Assembly: GCA_902523455.1 (NCBI GenBank)
Contig: CABYZG010000002.1
Span: 107,652 to 171,651 of the forward strand
Length of the DNA: 64,000 bases
Direction of reading: 5' to 3'
Source of the DNA: an uncultured Pelagibacteraceae bacterium
GTDB lineage: Bacteria; Pseudomonadota; Alphaproteobacteria; Pelagibacterales; AG-422-B15
Of this stretch, positions 9,111-17,244 are shown piece after piece. Under the pieces are notes generated by a model. The model ran no database searches. It was not told where the DNA came from and was given only the letters and a program-made list of their open reading frames with translations. The position numbers and the translations under genes were made by a program. How positions within the stretch are numbered: the stretch's first letter is position 1; every line of letters starts with the position of its first letter.

Positions 9111-9925
9111 TAGTTAACCCCCAATACACTCATTAAATTCTCATCAATTTCAGGCATTATATCGTGCCAGACATTGAAGGACTGGGCGGCTTGATGGATT
9201 AGCATCTCCAATCCATTTTGAACCGTACAGCCGCTTTTCTCGGCGTGTTTTAGAAAAGTTGTCTTACTTGGGTTATATATAAGATCGTAAACATGTGCAG
9301 ATGAATTTAGATTGTCAAAGTCTATTAAATTGTTTTCTTCACCCTCTTGTTGTCCTAAGCTTGTGGTGTTGACAACTAATTGTGAGGTTCCAACAAACTC
9401 TCTAAGTGTTGTTTCTGTTAAGATTGTTGCTTCTACACCAAGGTCGCTGCAAAGCAGTTCTGCGTTTTCTCTTGTTCTATTATAAATACCAACCTTACAC
9501 TTCATGTGTGTTAGCGCATAAACAACCGCCCTTGCTGATCCGCCAGCTCCAAGCACCAAACATAACTTGTTATTAAGACCTCTGTTTGCAATTGATTTTT
9601 CAAAACCAATCGGGTCGGTGTTATCCCCATAAACACCATCTTTATTTACTGTGAGTGTGTTAACTGCTTTGAGAGCTCTTGCAACATCGGATGTGTTGTC
9701 ACAATATTTGTACGCGTCCTCTTTAAGGGGTACCGTAACGTTTAAACCGTAGTAGCCCTCTTCTATTAAACGGTCAACGTCCCTGATAAAGTTTTCTTTT
9801 TTTACATTTATTTTTTGGTAGAGGCCCACATCAATTTTCTTATTTTCAATCCAGTGATTATGAATTTTAGGTGAAAGACTGTGATCTATTGGATCTCCAA
9901 TAACTGCTGTTTTTTTATTTACCAT
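9110..9925 (-). CDS. aroE: Shikimate dehydrogenase
   Basis: AroE reduces 3-dehydroshikimate to shikimate with NADPH in aromatic amino acid synthesis. The N-terminal substrate domain shows GDPIDHSLSPKIHN near residue 12, the catalytic Lys in NVTVPLKEDAYKY, and GDNTDPIGF. The Rossmann domain carries GAGGSARAV and the NADP-selecting NRTREN loop. ATG at 9925 is preferred over an upstream TTG at 9934 because it gives the usual N-terminus. It overlaps the maf stop by 11 bp. Confidence 0.95.
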   Translation of the reverse strand: MVNKKTAVIGDPIDHSLSPKIHNHWIENKKIDVGLYQKINVKKENFIRDVDRLIEEGYYGLNVTVPLKEDAYKYCDNTSDVARALKAVNTLTVNKDGVYGDNTDPIGFEKSIANRGLNNKLCLVLGAGGSARAVVYALTHMKCKVGIYNRTRENAELLCSDLGVEATILTETTLREFVGTSQLVVNTTSLGQQEGEENNLIDFDNLNSSAHVYDLIYNPSKTTFLKHAEKSGCTVQNGLEMLIHQAAQSFNVWHDIMPEIDENLMSVLGVN

Positions 9926-10520
9926 TGTTTTCAAATAGAAGATTGTTGTCCCAAAGGAACTGGGTTAATTGAATTAATGATATGCCTTGTATTGAAAAAA
10001 GATCACTCCCAATATTTTCAAAAAGCTTAATTCCTTCTTCCTCAATTGCATAGACGCCTACAAGACCTAGAATATTATCGTCGACTTTATTTAAATACTC
10101 TTTTATCAGGTCCTCACTTAGCTTTCGCATATGCATTTTAGATCTGTCTACATACTTCCAAATAATGTTATTGTCTTGAGCGACTGTTGTAGTGGTTATG
10201 AGTGTGTGGGTAGATCCGCTCATTTTCATCAACTGTTCTTTTGCTTCACTTCTATCTCGAGCCTTGTTAATCAATTCGCCTTTCAGATCCAAACCTTGGT
10301 CTGATCCAATAACAAATGCACTTTTATTAGACATGGAGGGTTTCAAGGCCTTCATCTCAGCAAGTTTAACCACGATCTCTTCGGGTGTATTTTTACTCAT
10401 CGACATCTTGACTTCTTCCTCATCTACACCATGAGCTACGGTCTCAAAGCTTATGCCAGCGTTGCGTAACAATTTAATCCTTGTTTCGCTTTTAGATGCC
10501 AAAATTATATCCCTGTTCAT
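9915..10520 (-). CDS. maf: Maf family nucleotide pyrophosphatase
   Basis: Maf proteins hydrolyse non-canonical or modified nucleoside triphosphates. The 201-residue sequence begins ILASKSETRIKLLRNAGISFE, close to the family ASxSPRR start, and carries the catalytic GSDQGLDLKGELINKA region near residue 70. It heads the leftward gene run. Upstream, facing the opposite way, is hemE. The maf/hemE gap corresponds to the position of the replication origin in Caulobacter and Rickettsia. Confidence 0.88.
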   Translation of the reverse strand: MNRDIILASKSETRIKLLRNAGISFETVAHGVDEEEVKMSMSKNTPEEIVVKLAEMKALKPSMSNKSAFVIGSDQGLDLKGELINKARDRSEAKEQLMKMSGSTHTLITTTTVAQDNNIIWKYVDRSKMHMRKLSEDLIKEYLNKVDDNILGLVGVYAIEEEGIKLFENIGSDLFSIQGISLIQLTQFLWDNNLLFENNGK

Positions 10521-10793
10521 AAACCTGTATAAACCCCTTATGACCTGTGAGTGCTTTTACTATCTTTGCCCATCTGTAATTTTTAACTTATTTTTCTATC
10601 TTTATTGAGAGTTTTTGCAAACTTTGTTCACTTGTTAGAGATATTGCTGTTTTCTTCCACGTCGGTGTATAAGGTTAAAAAGCATATAATCCAAAGCGAT
10701 TGTTCTGTGTATCGAATTGTGGGCAAAAAGCGACTTTTTATATATACACAATTCCACAGGAACATAAACAACTACAATTATATATATAATATA
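10521..10793. other. Candidate chromosomal replication origin region (maf-hemE divergent gap)
   Basis: This is a 273-bp AT-rich non-coding gap, the longest in the window, between divergent maf and hemE. It ends in a long run of A/T around 10781-10795, suitable for strand opening. Weak DnaA-box-like sequences, each two mismatches from TTATCCACA, occur near 10664 (reverse), 10718 (reverse) and 10742. One near match to a CtrA site (TTAA, 7 bases, ATAA) lies at 10675-10689. In Caulobacter and Rickettsia the origin lies beside hemE at the same junction. No perfect DnaA box is present, so the call rests mainly on gene order and on gene direction changing here. Confidence 0.45.
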
Positions 10794-11780
10794 ATGAGTA
10801 TATTTATAGATACACTTAAAGGTCAAAAAACAAACCCAACACCAGTTTGGTTAATGAGACAGGCAGGAAGGCATTTACCTGAATATATAAGTATCAGAAA
10901 GCAGTTTGCAAACCTTATGGATATGTTTCTTGATCCCATGACAATACTTGAGGTTTCCCTTCAGCCTGTAAACAGATACGGTATGGATGCCTGTATTGTG
11001 TTTTCAGATATTTTAATAACCCCTTTTGCTGCGGGATCAAGCGTTAGTTTTATTGATGGACAGGGCCCCGCAATAAAGTTCAATGAGAACATGAGTTATA
11101 ATCTTGAAAAAACCTTACCCCTTGCAAAAGGAATAAAAAAAATTAAAGAAAATACAGATGTTCCCTTAATAGGGTTCGCTGGTGGAGTATGGACGACACT
11201 GTTTTATTGTTTATATGAAAAAAATGAACGTCAAAATCTAAAATTCGAAGACATTGAAAAAAAGACTTCACAAATAGACAATTTAATTGAGCAAATGACA
11301 CGTGCGACTATTCAACATGCAGAAATGCAAATTGATTGTGGGATTGATGCTTTTCAAATATTTGAGTCAGCAGCAGAACATTTGAATGACGAACAGTTCA
11401 ACAAATGGTGTATTCAACCTACAAAAAAAATTATTGAGAGTATAAAAAAAATAAAAGACATTCCTATTATAGGCTTTCCTAGAAACACCAATCTTGCATG
11501 TTATAAAAAATATTCAAATATAGATAAGCTTGACTGTATTACCTTAGACTATAATTTTCCTTTAGATAAAATTAATGAGCTAAATGATAAAATTGTTTTT
11601 CAAGGAAATCTAGATCCTAAACATCTATTAAAAGACTCCCAAAATCTTAGTCAGAAGATTGAAGAAATATTGTTTGCTTTTAGAGAAAGACCACATATTT
11701 TCAACTTAGGACATGGGGTTTTACCCGAGACACCAATCGAGAAAGTTGAGAAAATGCTCTTACAGATAAGGTCAACATGA
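10794..11780 (+). CDS. hemE: Uroporphyrinogen decarboxylase
   Basis: HemE removes four acetate carboxyl groups from uroporphyrinogen III to give coproporphyrinogen III. ATG at 10794 is chosen because the protein then begins MSIFIDTLKGQ and reaches the conserved TPVWLMRQAGRHLPEY at residues 15-30. An open upstream extension to 10605 lies in the AT-rich gap and has no family similarity. Other signatures are the FSDIL motif with the substrate-binding Asp, and GFAGGVWTT. At 328 residues it is slightly shorter than usual. It overlaps hemH by 4 bp. Confidence 0.95.
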   Translation: MSIFIDTLKGQKTNPTPVWLMRQAGRHLPEYISIRKQFANLMDMFLDPMTILEVSLQPVNRYGMDACIVFSDILITPFAAGSSVSFIDGQGPAIKFNENMSYNLEKTLPLAKGIKKIKENTDVPLIGFAGGVWTTLFYCLYEKNERQNLKFEDIEKKTSQIDNLIEQMTRATIQHAEMQIDCGIDAFQIFESAAEHLNDEQFNKWCIQPTKKIIESIKKIKDIPIIGFPRNTNLACYKKYSNIDKLDCITLDYNFPLDKINELNDKIVFQGNLDPKHLLKDSQNLSQKIEEILFAFRERPHIFNLGHGVLPETPIEKVEKMLLQIRST

Positions 11781-12796
11781 AAACGGCGGTCGTTTTATTT
11801 AACTTGGGCGGACCAGATAAACAAGAAAGTGTAAAACCTTTTTTATTTAATCTGTTTAATGATCCTAACATATTCAGACTTCCAAACCCCTTCAGGTATT
11901 TATTGGCAAGGCTTATATCTTCTCGTCGCACTAAAGAGGCCACTGAAATTTATGCCGAAATAGGCGGCAAATCCCCCATTCTTGAAATTACCAACTCCCA
12001 AGCTGAGGCCCTTCAGAAAGAGTTAAAAAACAAAGGCATCGAGAACAAGGTATTTGTTTGCATGAGATACTGGCATCCAATGACAGCTGAGGTCGTTTCA
12101 AAAGTCAAAGACTATAACCCAGACAAAATATTTTTACTGCCCCTGTATCCACAGTACTCCACCACAACAACAAAATCTTCGCTGGATGCATGGTTCAACG
12201 AAGCACAAAACCAGAAATTAAATGCAAAAACAAAATACACCTGTTGTTATCCATATGACGCAAAATTAATCAAAGCCCATCAAAAACTGATCCAAGATAA
12301 AATAAACCATATCAAAGATAAAAAAGTAAGAGTTCTGTTTTCCGCTCACAGTTTACCCGTATCAATAATTAAAAAGGGTGATCCATATCAGTGGCAAGTG
12401 GAGCAAACAGTAAAAGCGGTCATACAGGGCATTCATGGTTATGAAGATCATGTTTTGGCTTACCAAAGTAAAGTTACTCCGGTTAAATGGCTTGAACCAA
12501 CAACACCAAGTGAAATTGAAAATGCAATTAGCGAAGATAGGGCGCTGGTTATTGTTCCAATTGCGTTTGTCTCGGATCACTCTGAAACACTTGTTGAACT
12601 AGATATCGAGTACCAAGAACTTGCAAGCGAACTAGGCTGTAAGCATTATTATAGATCTGAATCTTTAAATATTGATCAAACATTTATAGAAAGCTTATCT
12701 GAAATAGTTAGTGAGTCAGAGAAAGTTGAGAGTGGCAATATTAGGCAAAAGATATGTCCAGCAACGTTTAAACAGTGTGATCAAGAATTAAGATGA
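11777..12796 (+). CDS. hemH: Ferrochelatase
   Basis: HemH inserts ferrous iron into protoporphyrin IX, the last step of heme synthesis. The 339-residue sequence shows LFNLGGPD at the N-terminus, MRYWHP near residue 96 and LPLYPQYS. The catalytic His is in FSAHSLP near residue 194, and the VPIAFVSDHSETLVELDIEY block is near residue 256. It is coupled to hemE and hemJ by ATGA overlaps, making a three-gene late-heme operon. Confidence 0.97.
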   Translation: MKTAVVLFNLGGPDKQESVKPFLFNLFNDPNIFRLPNPFRYLLARLISSRRTKEATEIYAEIGGKSPILEITNSQAEALQKELKNKGIENKVFVCMRYWHPMTAEVVSKVKDYNPDKIFLLPLYPQYSTTTTKSSLDAWFNEAQNQKLNAKTKYTCCYPYDAKLIKAHQKLIQDKINHIKDKKVRVLFSAHSLPVSIIKKGDPYQWQVEQTVKAVIQGIHGYEDHVLAYQSKVTPVKWLEPTTPSEIENAISEDRALVIVPIAFVSDHSETLVELDIEYQELASELGCKHYYRSESLNIDQTFIESLSEIVSESEKVESGNIRQKICPATFKQCDQELR

Positions 12797-13236
12797 ATTC
12801 AATTTTCTTATATAATTTATTTCTTAGTTTACACATCATTAGCGTGATAGCTTGGATGGCGGGCTTGTTATATTTGCCAAGATTATTTGTTTATCATTGG
12901 AGTAAAGAAGTGGGGTCTGATTCTTCAGAGACTTTTAAATTAATGGAATTACGTTTACTTAAAATTATTATGAATCCAGCAATGATATTTTCATGGTTGT
13001 TTGGTTTAGCGTTGATATCAAATTTGGGCGTTGATGCGCTGTTTCAACTATGGCTTCAATTAAAAATCATATTTGTGATTCTTTTGTCTGGAGTTCATGG
13101 ATATTTATCAAAATTAACAAGAGAGTTTCAAGAGGATAAAAGGCCAAAATCAGAGCGTTTTTTTAGAATTATCAATGAATTTCCAACGGTTTTAATGATA
13201 ATTGTCGTATTTCTGGTTATTTTTAAACCAATATAA
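12793..13236 (+). CDS. hemJ: Protoporphyrinogen oxidase HemJ
   Basis: This is a 147-residue integral membrane protein with about four hydrophobic segments. The N-terminal LHIISVIAWMAGLLYLPRLFVYH carries the conserved His and the WMAGLLYLPR signature of the HemJ (UPF0093) family, which oxidises protoporphyrinogen IX in many alphaproteobacteria and cyanobacteria. A conserved Lys/His pair appears in QLWLQLKIIFVILLSGVHGYL. Its coupling to hemE and hemH supports the assignment, since HemJ makes the direct substrate of HemH. Confidence 0.93.
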   Translation: MNSIFLYNLFLSLHIISVIAWMAGLLYLPRLFVYHWSKEVGSDSSETFKLMELRLLKIIMNPAMIFSWLFGLALISNLGVDALFQLWLQLKIIFVILLSGVHGYLSKLTREFQEDKRPKSERFFRIINEFPTVLMIIVVFLVIFKPI

Positions 13237-13313
13237 AACTTGCTATATTTAACGATTACAGTTAGAAAGCAGCTTCCAAACTATTTTCCACATTATCATC
13301 ATCATTAATACTA

Positions 13314-14579
13314 ATGGCTAAAAACTTAAAATTAAGAGACCTTAAGAAAAAAACTCCACAAGAACTTCTTGTTTATGCAGAGGAACTTGGCGTTGAAAAC
13401 GCCAGTTCAATGCGTACACAGGACATGCTGTTTGAAATATTGAAAACTCTTGCGAGTGACAGCAAAGATATTGACGGCGAAGGAGTTTTAGAAGTTTTAC
13501 AGGATGGGTTTGGTTTTTTAAGATCAATGGAGGCCAATTATCTTCCGGGTCCTGATGATATTTATGTAAGTCCAAGTCAAATCAAAAGATTTGGATTAAG
13601 ATCAGGAGACACTGTTGAAGGTCCAATTAGAGCACCAAAGGATGGTGAACGTTATTTTGCATTATTAAAAATTGATACAATCAACTACGAAGCAACTGAA
13701 AAAAGTAGAAATAAAATAAATTTTGATAATCTGACACCTCTTTATCCTGATGAGCAGATCAGATTAGAAACTGAAAAACCAGCAAGTGATCAAAGTTCAA
13801 GAGTAATTGATTTGGTTGCACCAATTGGTAAAGGTCAAAGGGCGCTTATTGTTTCGCCGCCAAGAACAGGTAAAACAGTATTACTTCAAAATATTGCACA
13901 TTCAATTACTGATAATCATCCAGAATGTTATTTGATGGTTCTATTAATTGATGAGAGACCAGAAGAAGTGACCGACATGCAACGCTCTGTAAAAGGTGAG
14001 GTTGTAAGCTCAACATTTGATGAGCCCGCATCGCGTCACGTACAGGTTGCCGAGATGGTTATTAATAAAGCAAAAAGATTAGTAGAGCATAAAAAAGATG
14101 TTGTTATTCTTCTGGACTCTATTACTCGATTGGGTCGTGCTTACAATACGGTTGTTCCAAGTTCAGGAAAAGTCTTAACGGGTGGTGTTGATGCAAACGC
14201 TCTACAAAGACCAAAGAGATTTTTTGGTGCAGCAAGAAACATTGAAGATGGTGGATCACTGACCATTATTTCAACTGCTCTGATTGATACAGGTAGTAGA
14301 ATGGATGAGGTAATTTTTGAGGAATTTAAAGGTACTGGTAACTCAGAAATTATATTGGATAGAAAAGTTGCTGATAAAAGAATATATCCTGCAATTGATA
14401 TTACTAAGTCCGGTACTCGAAAAGAAGAGATATTGCTTGACAAAGACGAGCTTCAAAAAATGTATGTTCTCAGACGTATTTTGAACCCAATGGGAACAAT
14501 GGACTCAATCGAGTTCTTACTAGGTAAACTAAAAGAAACGAAGGATAATGCAGATTTCTTTCAGTCTATGAATAAGTAA
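13314..14579 (+). CDS. rho: Transcription termination factor Rho
   Basis: Rho is the hexameric RNA-dependent ATPase that releases transcripts. The 421-residue protein has an N-terminal [20 protein letters not shown] helix bundle and a cold-shock RNA-binding domain ([26 protein letters not shown]). The ATPase core contains Walker [12 protein letters not shown] near residue 180, Walker [17 protein letters not shown] near residue 262, and the Q/R loops. It follows hemJ after a 77-bp gap, the conserved hemE-rho neighbourhood of alphaproteobacteria. It converges with apt, leaving one base between the stops. Confidence 0.97.
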   Translation: MAKNLKLRDLKKKTPQELLVYAEELGVENASSMRTQDMLFEILKTLASDSKDIDGEGVLEVLQDGFGFLRSMEANYLPGPDDIYVSPSQIKRFGLRSGDTVEGPIRAPKDGERYFALLKIDTINYEATEKSRNKINFDNLTPLYPDEQIRLETEKPASDQSSRVIDLVAPIGKGQRALIVSPPRTGKTVLLQNIAHSITDNHPECYLMVLLIDERPEEVTDMQRSVKGEVVSSTFDEPASRHVQVAEMVINKAKRLVEHKKDVVILLDSITRLGRAYNTVVPSSGKVLTGGVDANALQRPKRFFGAARNIEDGGSLTIISTALIDTGSRMDEVIFEEFKGTGNSEIILDRKVADKRIYPAIDITKSGTRKEEILLDKDELQKMYVLRRILNPMGTMDSIEFLLGKLKETKDNADFFQSMNK

Positions 14580-14580
14580 A

Positions 14581-15120
14581 CTACCCTTCCGCCTCCATCA
14601 ACGACCTTATCTGATAACTTTTGGAAATCTTTTTTGAGCCTTTAAGGTTCCATAAATCAATTATCATAAAAAATTCAATTTTCTTAACCCCAAGTTTTGA
14701 AATTAGCTTTGCGGCCGCGTTAGCTGTTCCGCCGGTTGCAATTAAGTCATCGACAATCAAAACCTTATCTCTGGAAGTCATAGAGTGTTTGTGTACCTGG
14801 ATTTCATCCATTCCATACTCTAACTTGTATTTTTGTTTGACTATTTTTCCGGGAAGTTTCCCTTTTTTTCTTATTGGAATAAAAGGTAAGCCAAGCTTGT
14901 AGGCAACAGCTGATCCAAAGATGAAGCCTCTTGCTTCTATACCAGCTACTTTAGTAAATTTATTTTTTTTACAATATTTAGAAATTTCATTAACAACTTC
15001 GGTAAAAAGCTGCTTACTGTCTGTAATTGAAGTTATATCTTGAAACTGAATACCTTTTTTTGGAAAATTAGGAATTACCCTAATTTTCTTTTCAAGATTA
15101 TTTTTTAGTTTTTTGTTCAA
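14581..15120 (-). CDS. apt: Adenine phosphoribosyltransferase
   Basis: Apt salvages adenine by transferring it to PRPP to form AMP. The 179-residue protein has the N-terminal IRVIPNFPKKGIQFQDIT signature and the AGIEARGFIFGSAVAYKLG hood region. The PRPP-binding motif VLIVDDLIATGGTANAAAKLI is near residue 122. The acidic pair DD and the GGT of the loop are intact. Its start overlaps the upstream ogt gene by 23 bp, suggesting co-transcription. Confidence 0.94.
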   Translation of the reverse strand: MNKKLKNNLEKKIRVIPNFPKKGIQFQDITSITDSKQLFTEVVNEISKYCKKNKFTKVAGIEARGFIFGSAVAYKLGLPFIPIRKKGKLPGKIVKQKYKLEYGMDEIQVHKHSMTSRDKVLIVDDLIATGGTANAAAKLISKLGVKKIEFFMIIDLWNLKGSKKISKSYQIRSLMEAEG

Positions 15121-15553
15121 TGTTCAGTAAATTTCTTTTGGTACTTAATCCACCCACTGATGTAAATCCTGTGAGTTTGCCGTCAGTTCCAACTACTCTG
15201 TGACACGGAACTGTCATCATAAGATTATTTTTTCCTAAGGCGCCCCCGACAGCTCGGGGCGAAGTTCTTAACTTCCTTGCAATGTCTCCATAAGTAGTTG
15301 TTCTACCATAAGGTATCCTTCGTAAATAATTCCAAACACGGTTTTGAAATTTTGTGCCCATTTGCCTTGTTGGAAAATTAAGTGATCGTCTTTTGCGTGC
15401 AAGATACATTTTAATTTGAAGCGCAGATCTTTTCAGAAGCTTATCCTCTGTTTTGTTAGGCTTTTTCCTTGTTCTATGAACTGCAATTATTCTGTTTTTA
15501 CTTGAGACAAGCTCAATATTGCCAATGATTGATTTGAAAACGTAGCTGCTCAT
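15098..15553 (-). CDS. ogt: Methylated-DNA--protein-cysteine S-methyltransferase
   Basis: This suicide repair enzyme transfers the methyl group from O6-methylguanine to its own cysteine. The active-site motif VPCHRVVG is at about residues 116-123. The preceding helix-turn-helix region, ending in GRTTTYGDIARKLRTSPRAVGGALGKN, inserts into the DNA minor groove. At 151 residues it is a short Ogt type without an Ada N-terminal domain. The N-terminal domain is basic and unusually rich in Arg/Lys. It overlaps the start of apt. Confidence 0.92.
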   Translation of the reverse strand: MSSYVFKSIIGNIELVSSKNRIIAVHRTRKKPNKTEDKLLKRSALQIKMYLARKRRSLNFPTRQMGTKFQNRVWNYLRRIPYGRTTTYGDIARKLRTSPRAVGGALGKNNLMMTVPCHRVVGTDGKLTGFTSVGGLSTKRNLLNIEQKTKK

Positions 15554-15583
15554 ATATATAAGATATTATAATTTTTTGACCTT

Positions 15584-15904
15584 ATGACTAACAAATTTTT
15601 TGAAAGACATGTATTTTTTTGCACAAACCAAAGACCTGAAGGTCACCCAAAAGGTTGTTGTGCTTCTAAAAATTCAACAGTGCTACGAGCCTATATGAAG
15701 AAAAAAACAAAAGAATTAGTCTCCGATAAGAAAATAAGAATAAATGCATCAGGTTGTTTAGATCATTGTGAATTTGGTCCTACACTTGTTGTTTATCCAG
15801 ATAATGTTTGGTACTCGTGTAAAACAGAAGAAGAAGTGGACCAAGTAATTAATGAACATCTGATCAACGACCGTATTGCCGAAAATCTCCAAATAAAAAA
15901 ATGA
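15584..15904 (+). CDS. Thioredoxin-like [2Fe-2S] ferredoxin
   Basis: This is a 106-residue protein of the thioredoxin-like 2Fe-2S ferredoxin family. The N-terminus RHVFFCTNQRPEGHPKGCCASKNS holds the first Cys and the second cluster Cys. The later SGCLDHCEFGPTLVVYPDNVWY provides the remaining two Cys and the typical Gly-Pro strand. Such ferredoxins transfer electrons, but the partner here is not known. Its stop overlaps the mnmE start by 4 bp (ATGA). It is read divergently from ogt. Confidence 0.87.
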   Translation: MTNKFFERHVFFCTNQRPEGHPKGCCASKNSTVLRAYMKKKTKELVSDKKIRINASGCLDHCEFGPTLVVYPDNVWYSCKTEEEVDQVINEHLINDRIAENLQIKK

Positions 15905-17196
15905 CAATTTTTGCACTATCAACTGCCAGCGGTGTTGCGGGGTTAGCGGTTGTAAGAGTCTCAGGACATCTAGCGCTCACCGCTCTTAAAACAATTTCTA
16001 GAAAGAGTCACTTCGATCCAAACGTCTTAACAAAATCAGAATTTTATGATCCAGAAAGTGGAAAATTAATTGACAAAGGTCTCGCTGTGTTTTTCTCAAA
16101 ACCAAAAAGTTTCACAGGTGAAGATGTTGTTGAGTTTCATGTTCATGGCGGTCATACAACTGTTCAGCTTTTACTCAAATCACTTTCTAACATTGACCAG
16201 TTAAGACTTGCTCAACCTGGTGAATTTTCAAAAAGAGCGTTTGTGAATAACAAAATGGATCTTACAGCAATTGAAGCCATGGGTGATCTAATTAATGCGC
16301 AAACTGAAATTCAACATAATCAAGCATTGTCCCAAATGAATGGCTCACTGAATAAATTATATTTATCATGGAGAAAATCTCTAATAGAGTTAGTTGCTTA
16401 CCTCGAAGCAGATATAGATTTCGCGGAAGAAGATATTCCTGAAAATATTCTTAACAATATCAATTCAAAAATTGAAAAACTTTTAGGTGAAATGAATGAG
16501 CATTTAAAACAACGTAATCAAGGGGAGATATTAAGAGACGGTTATAAAGTTGCTATCATTGGATCTCCAAATGTTGGTAAATCAAGTTTGATAAATTCAC
16601 TTGCAAATCGTGATGTTGCAATTGTATCTGATAGGGAGGGCACGACCAGAGATGCGATTGAAGTAAGGCTAAATATTGCTGGATTTCCAGTCATTTTAAC
16701 AGACACTGCGGGCCTAAGAGATACTGAAGACGAGATTGAAAAAAAAGGAATTGAGATAACTCAAAGTAAAATTAAAGAAGCAAATTTAGTTTTGGAATTA
16801 TTTGATGATCCAAACAATGTCGAGTTACATGAGGATCGTCTTATCGTTTTAAATAAATGTGACTTACACAATCATTACAAACAAGAAGGCTGTATCAATA
16901 TTTCAGTTTCAAATGGAAGTGGTATTGATAATTTAATCAATAAAATTGCTGAGCACGTATCAAGCAAATTCATAACTTACACCGATACAATACCAACAAA
17001 GACTCGATACATTCTAGGTGTTCAAAATTCAATACAAAGTTTACTCAGTGCAAAAAGTATAGATTTAAAAGTTAATTCTGAACTTATGGTTGAAGAGTTA
17101 AGATTAGCCATTCAAGAAATCGGAAAAATAACTGGTCATGTTGATGTTGAAGAATATTTAGAAGTTATTTTTAAAGATTTTTGCATCGGTAAATAA
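15901..17196 (+). CDS. mnmE: tRNA uridine-5-carboxymethylaminomethyl synthesis GTPase MnmE
   Basis: MnmE works with MnmG to modify U34 of tRNAs reading split codon boxes. It has an N-terminal tetrahydrofolate-binding domain (LAVVRVSGHLA, FTGEDVVEFHVHGG), a helical domain, and an inserted G domain: G1 GSPNVGKSSL near residue 221, G2 GTTRD, G3 DTAGLRDTEDEIE and G4 NKCD. It ends in FCIGK, containing the conserved C-terminal Cys. Its 431 residues are normal. mnmG follows after 48 bp containing an inverted repeat. Confidence 0.97.
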   Translation: MTIFALSTASGVAGLAVVRVSGHLALTALKTISRKSHFDPNVLTKSEFYDPESGKLIDKGLAVFFSKPKSFTGEDVVEFHVHGGHTTVQLLLKSLSNIDQLRLAQPGEFSKRAFVNNKMDLTAIEAMGDLINAQTEIQHNQALSQMNGSLNKLYLSWRKSLIELVAYLEADIDFAEEDIPENILNNINSKIEKLLGEMNEHLKQRNQGEILRDGYKVAIIGSPNVGKSSLINSLANRDVAIVSDREGTTRDAIEVRLNIAGFPVILTDTAGLRDTEDEIEKKGIEITQSKIKEANLVLELFDDPNNVELHEDRLIVLNKCDLHNHYKQEGCINISVSNGSGIDNLINKIAEHVSSKFITYTDTIPTKTRYILGVQNSIQSLLSAKSIDLKVNSELMVEELRLAIQEIGKITGHVDVEEYLEVIFKDFCIGK

Positions 17197-17220
17197 CAAA
17201 ATAATTGATTGCAATTAGTC

Positions 17221-17241
17221 TAAGTTAATTTAATTAACTTA
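17221..17241. repeat. Perfect 10-bp inverted repeat upstream of mnmG
   Basis: Arms TAAGTTAATT (17221-17230) and AATTAACTTA (17232-17241) flank a single central T, ending 3 bases before the mnmG ATG. All pairs are A/T except one G-C pair, so a hairpin would be weak. The element could be an operator or could occlude the mnmG start. No conventional Shine-Dalgarno sequence is visible here. Confidence 0.5.
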
Positions 17242-17244
17242 ATC

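Noticed and set aside
10605..10793. In-frame upstream extension of hemE by 63 codons
   Set aside because: The extension has no family similarity, is rich in Ile/Tyr/Asn from A/T sequence, and the ATG at 10794 gives the expected HemE N-terminus.
13284..13292. One-mismatch DnaA-like box TTTTCCACA upstream of rho
   Set aside because: It is isolated in a 77-bp promoter gap and the order hemJ-rho is co-directional, so it does not look like an origin.
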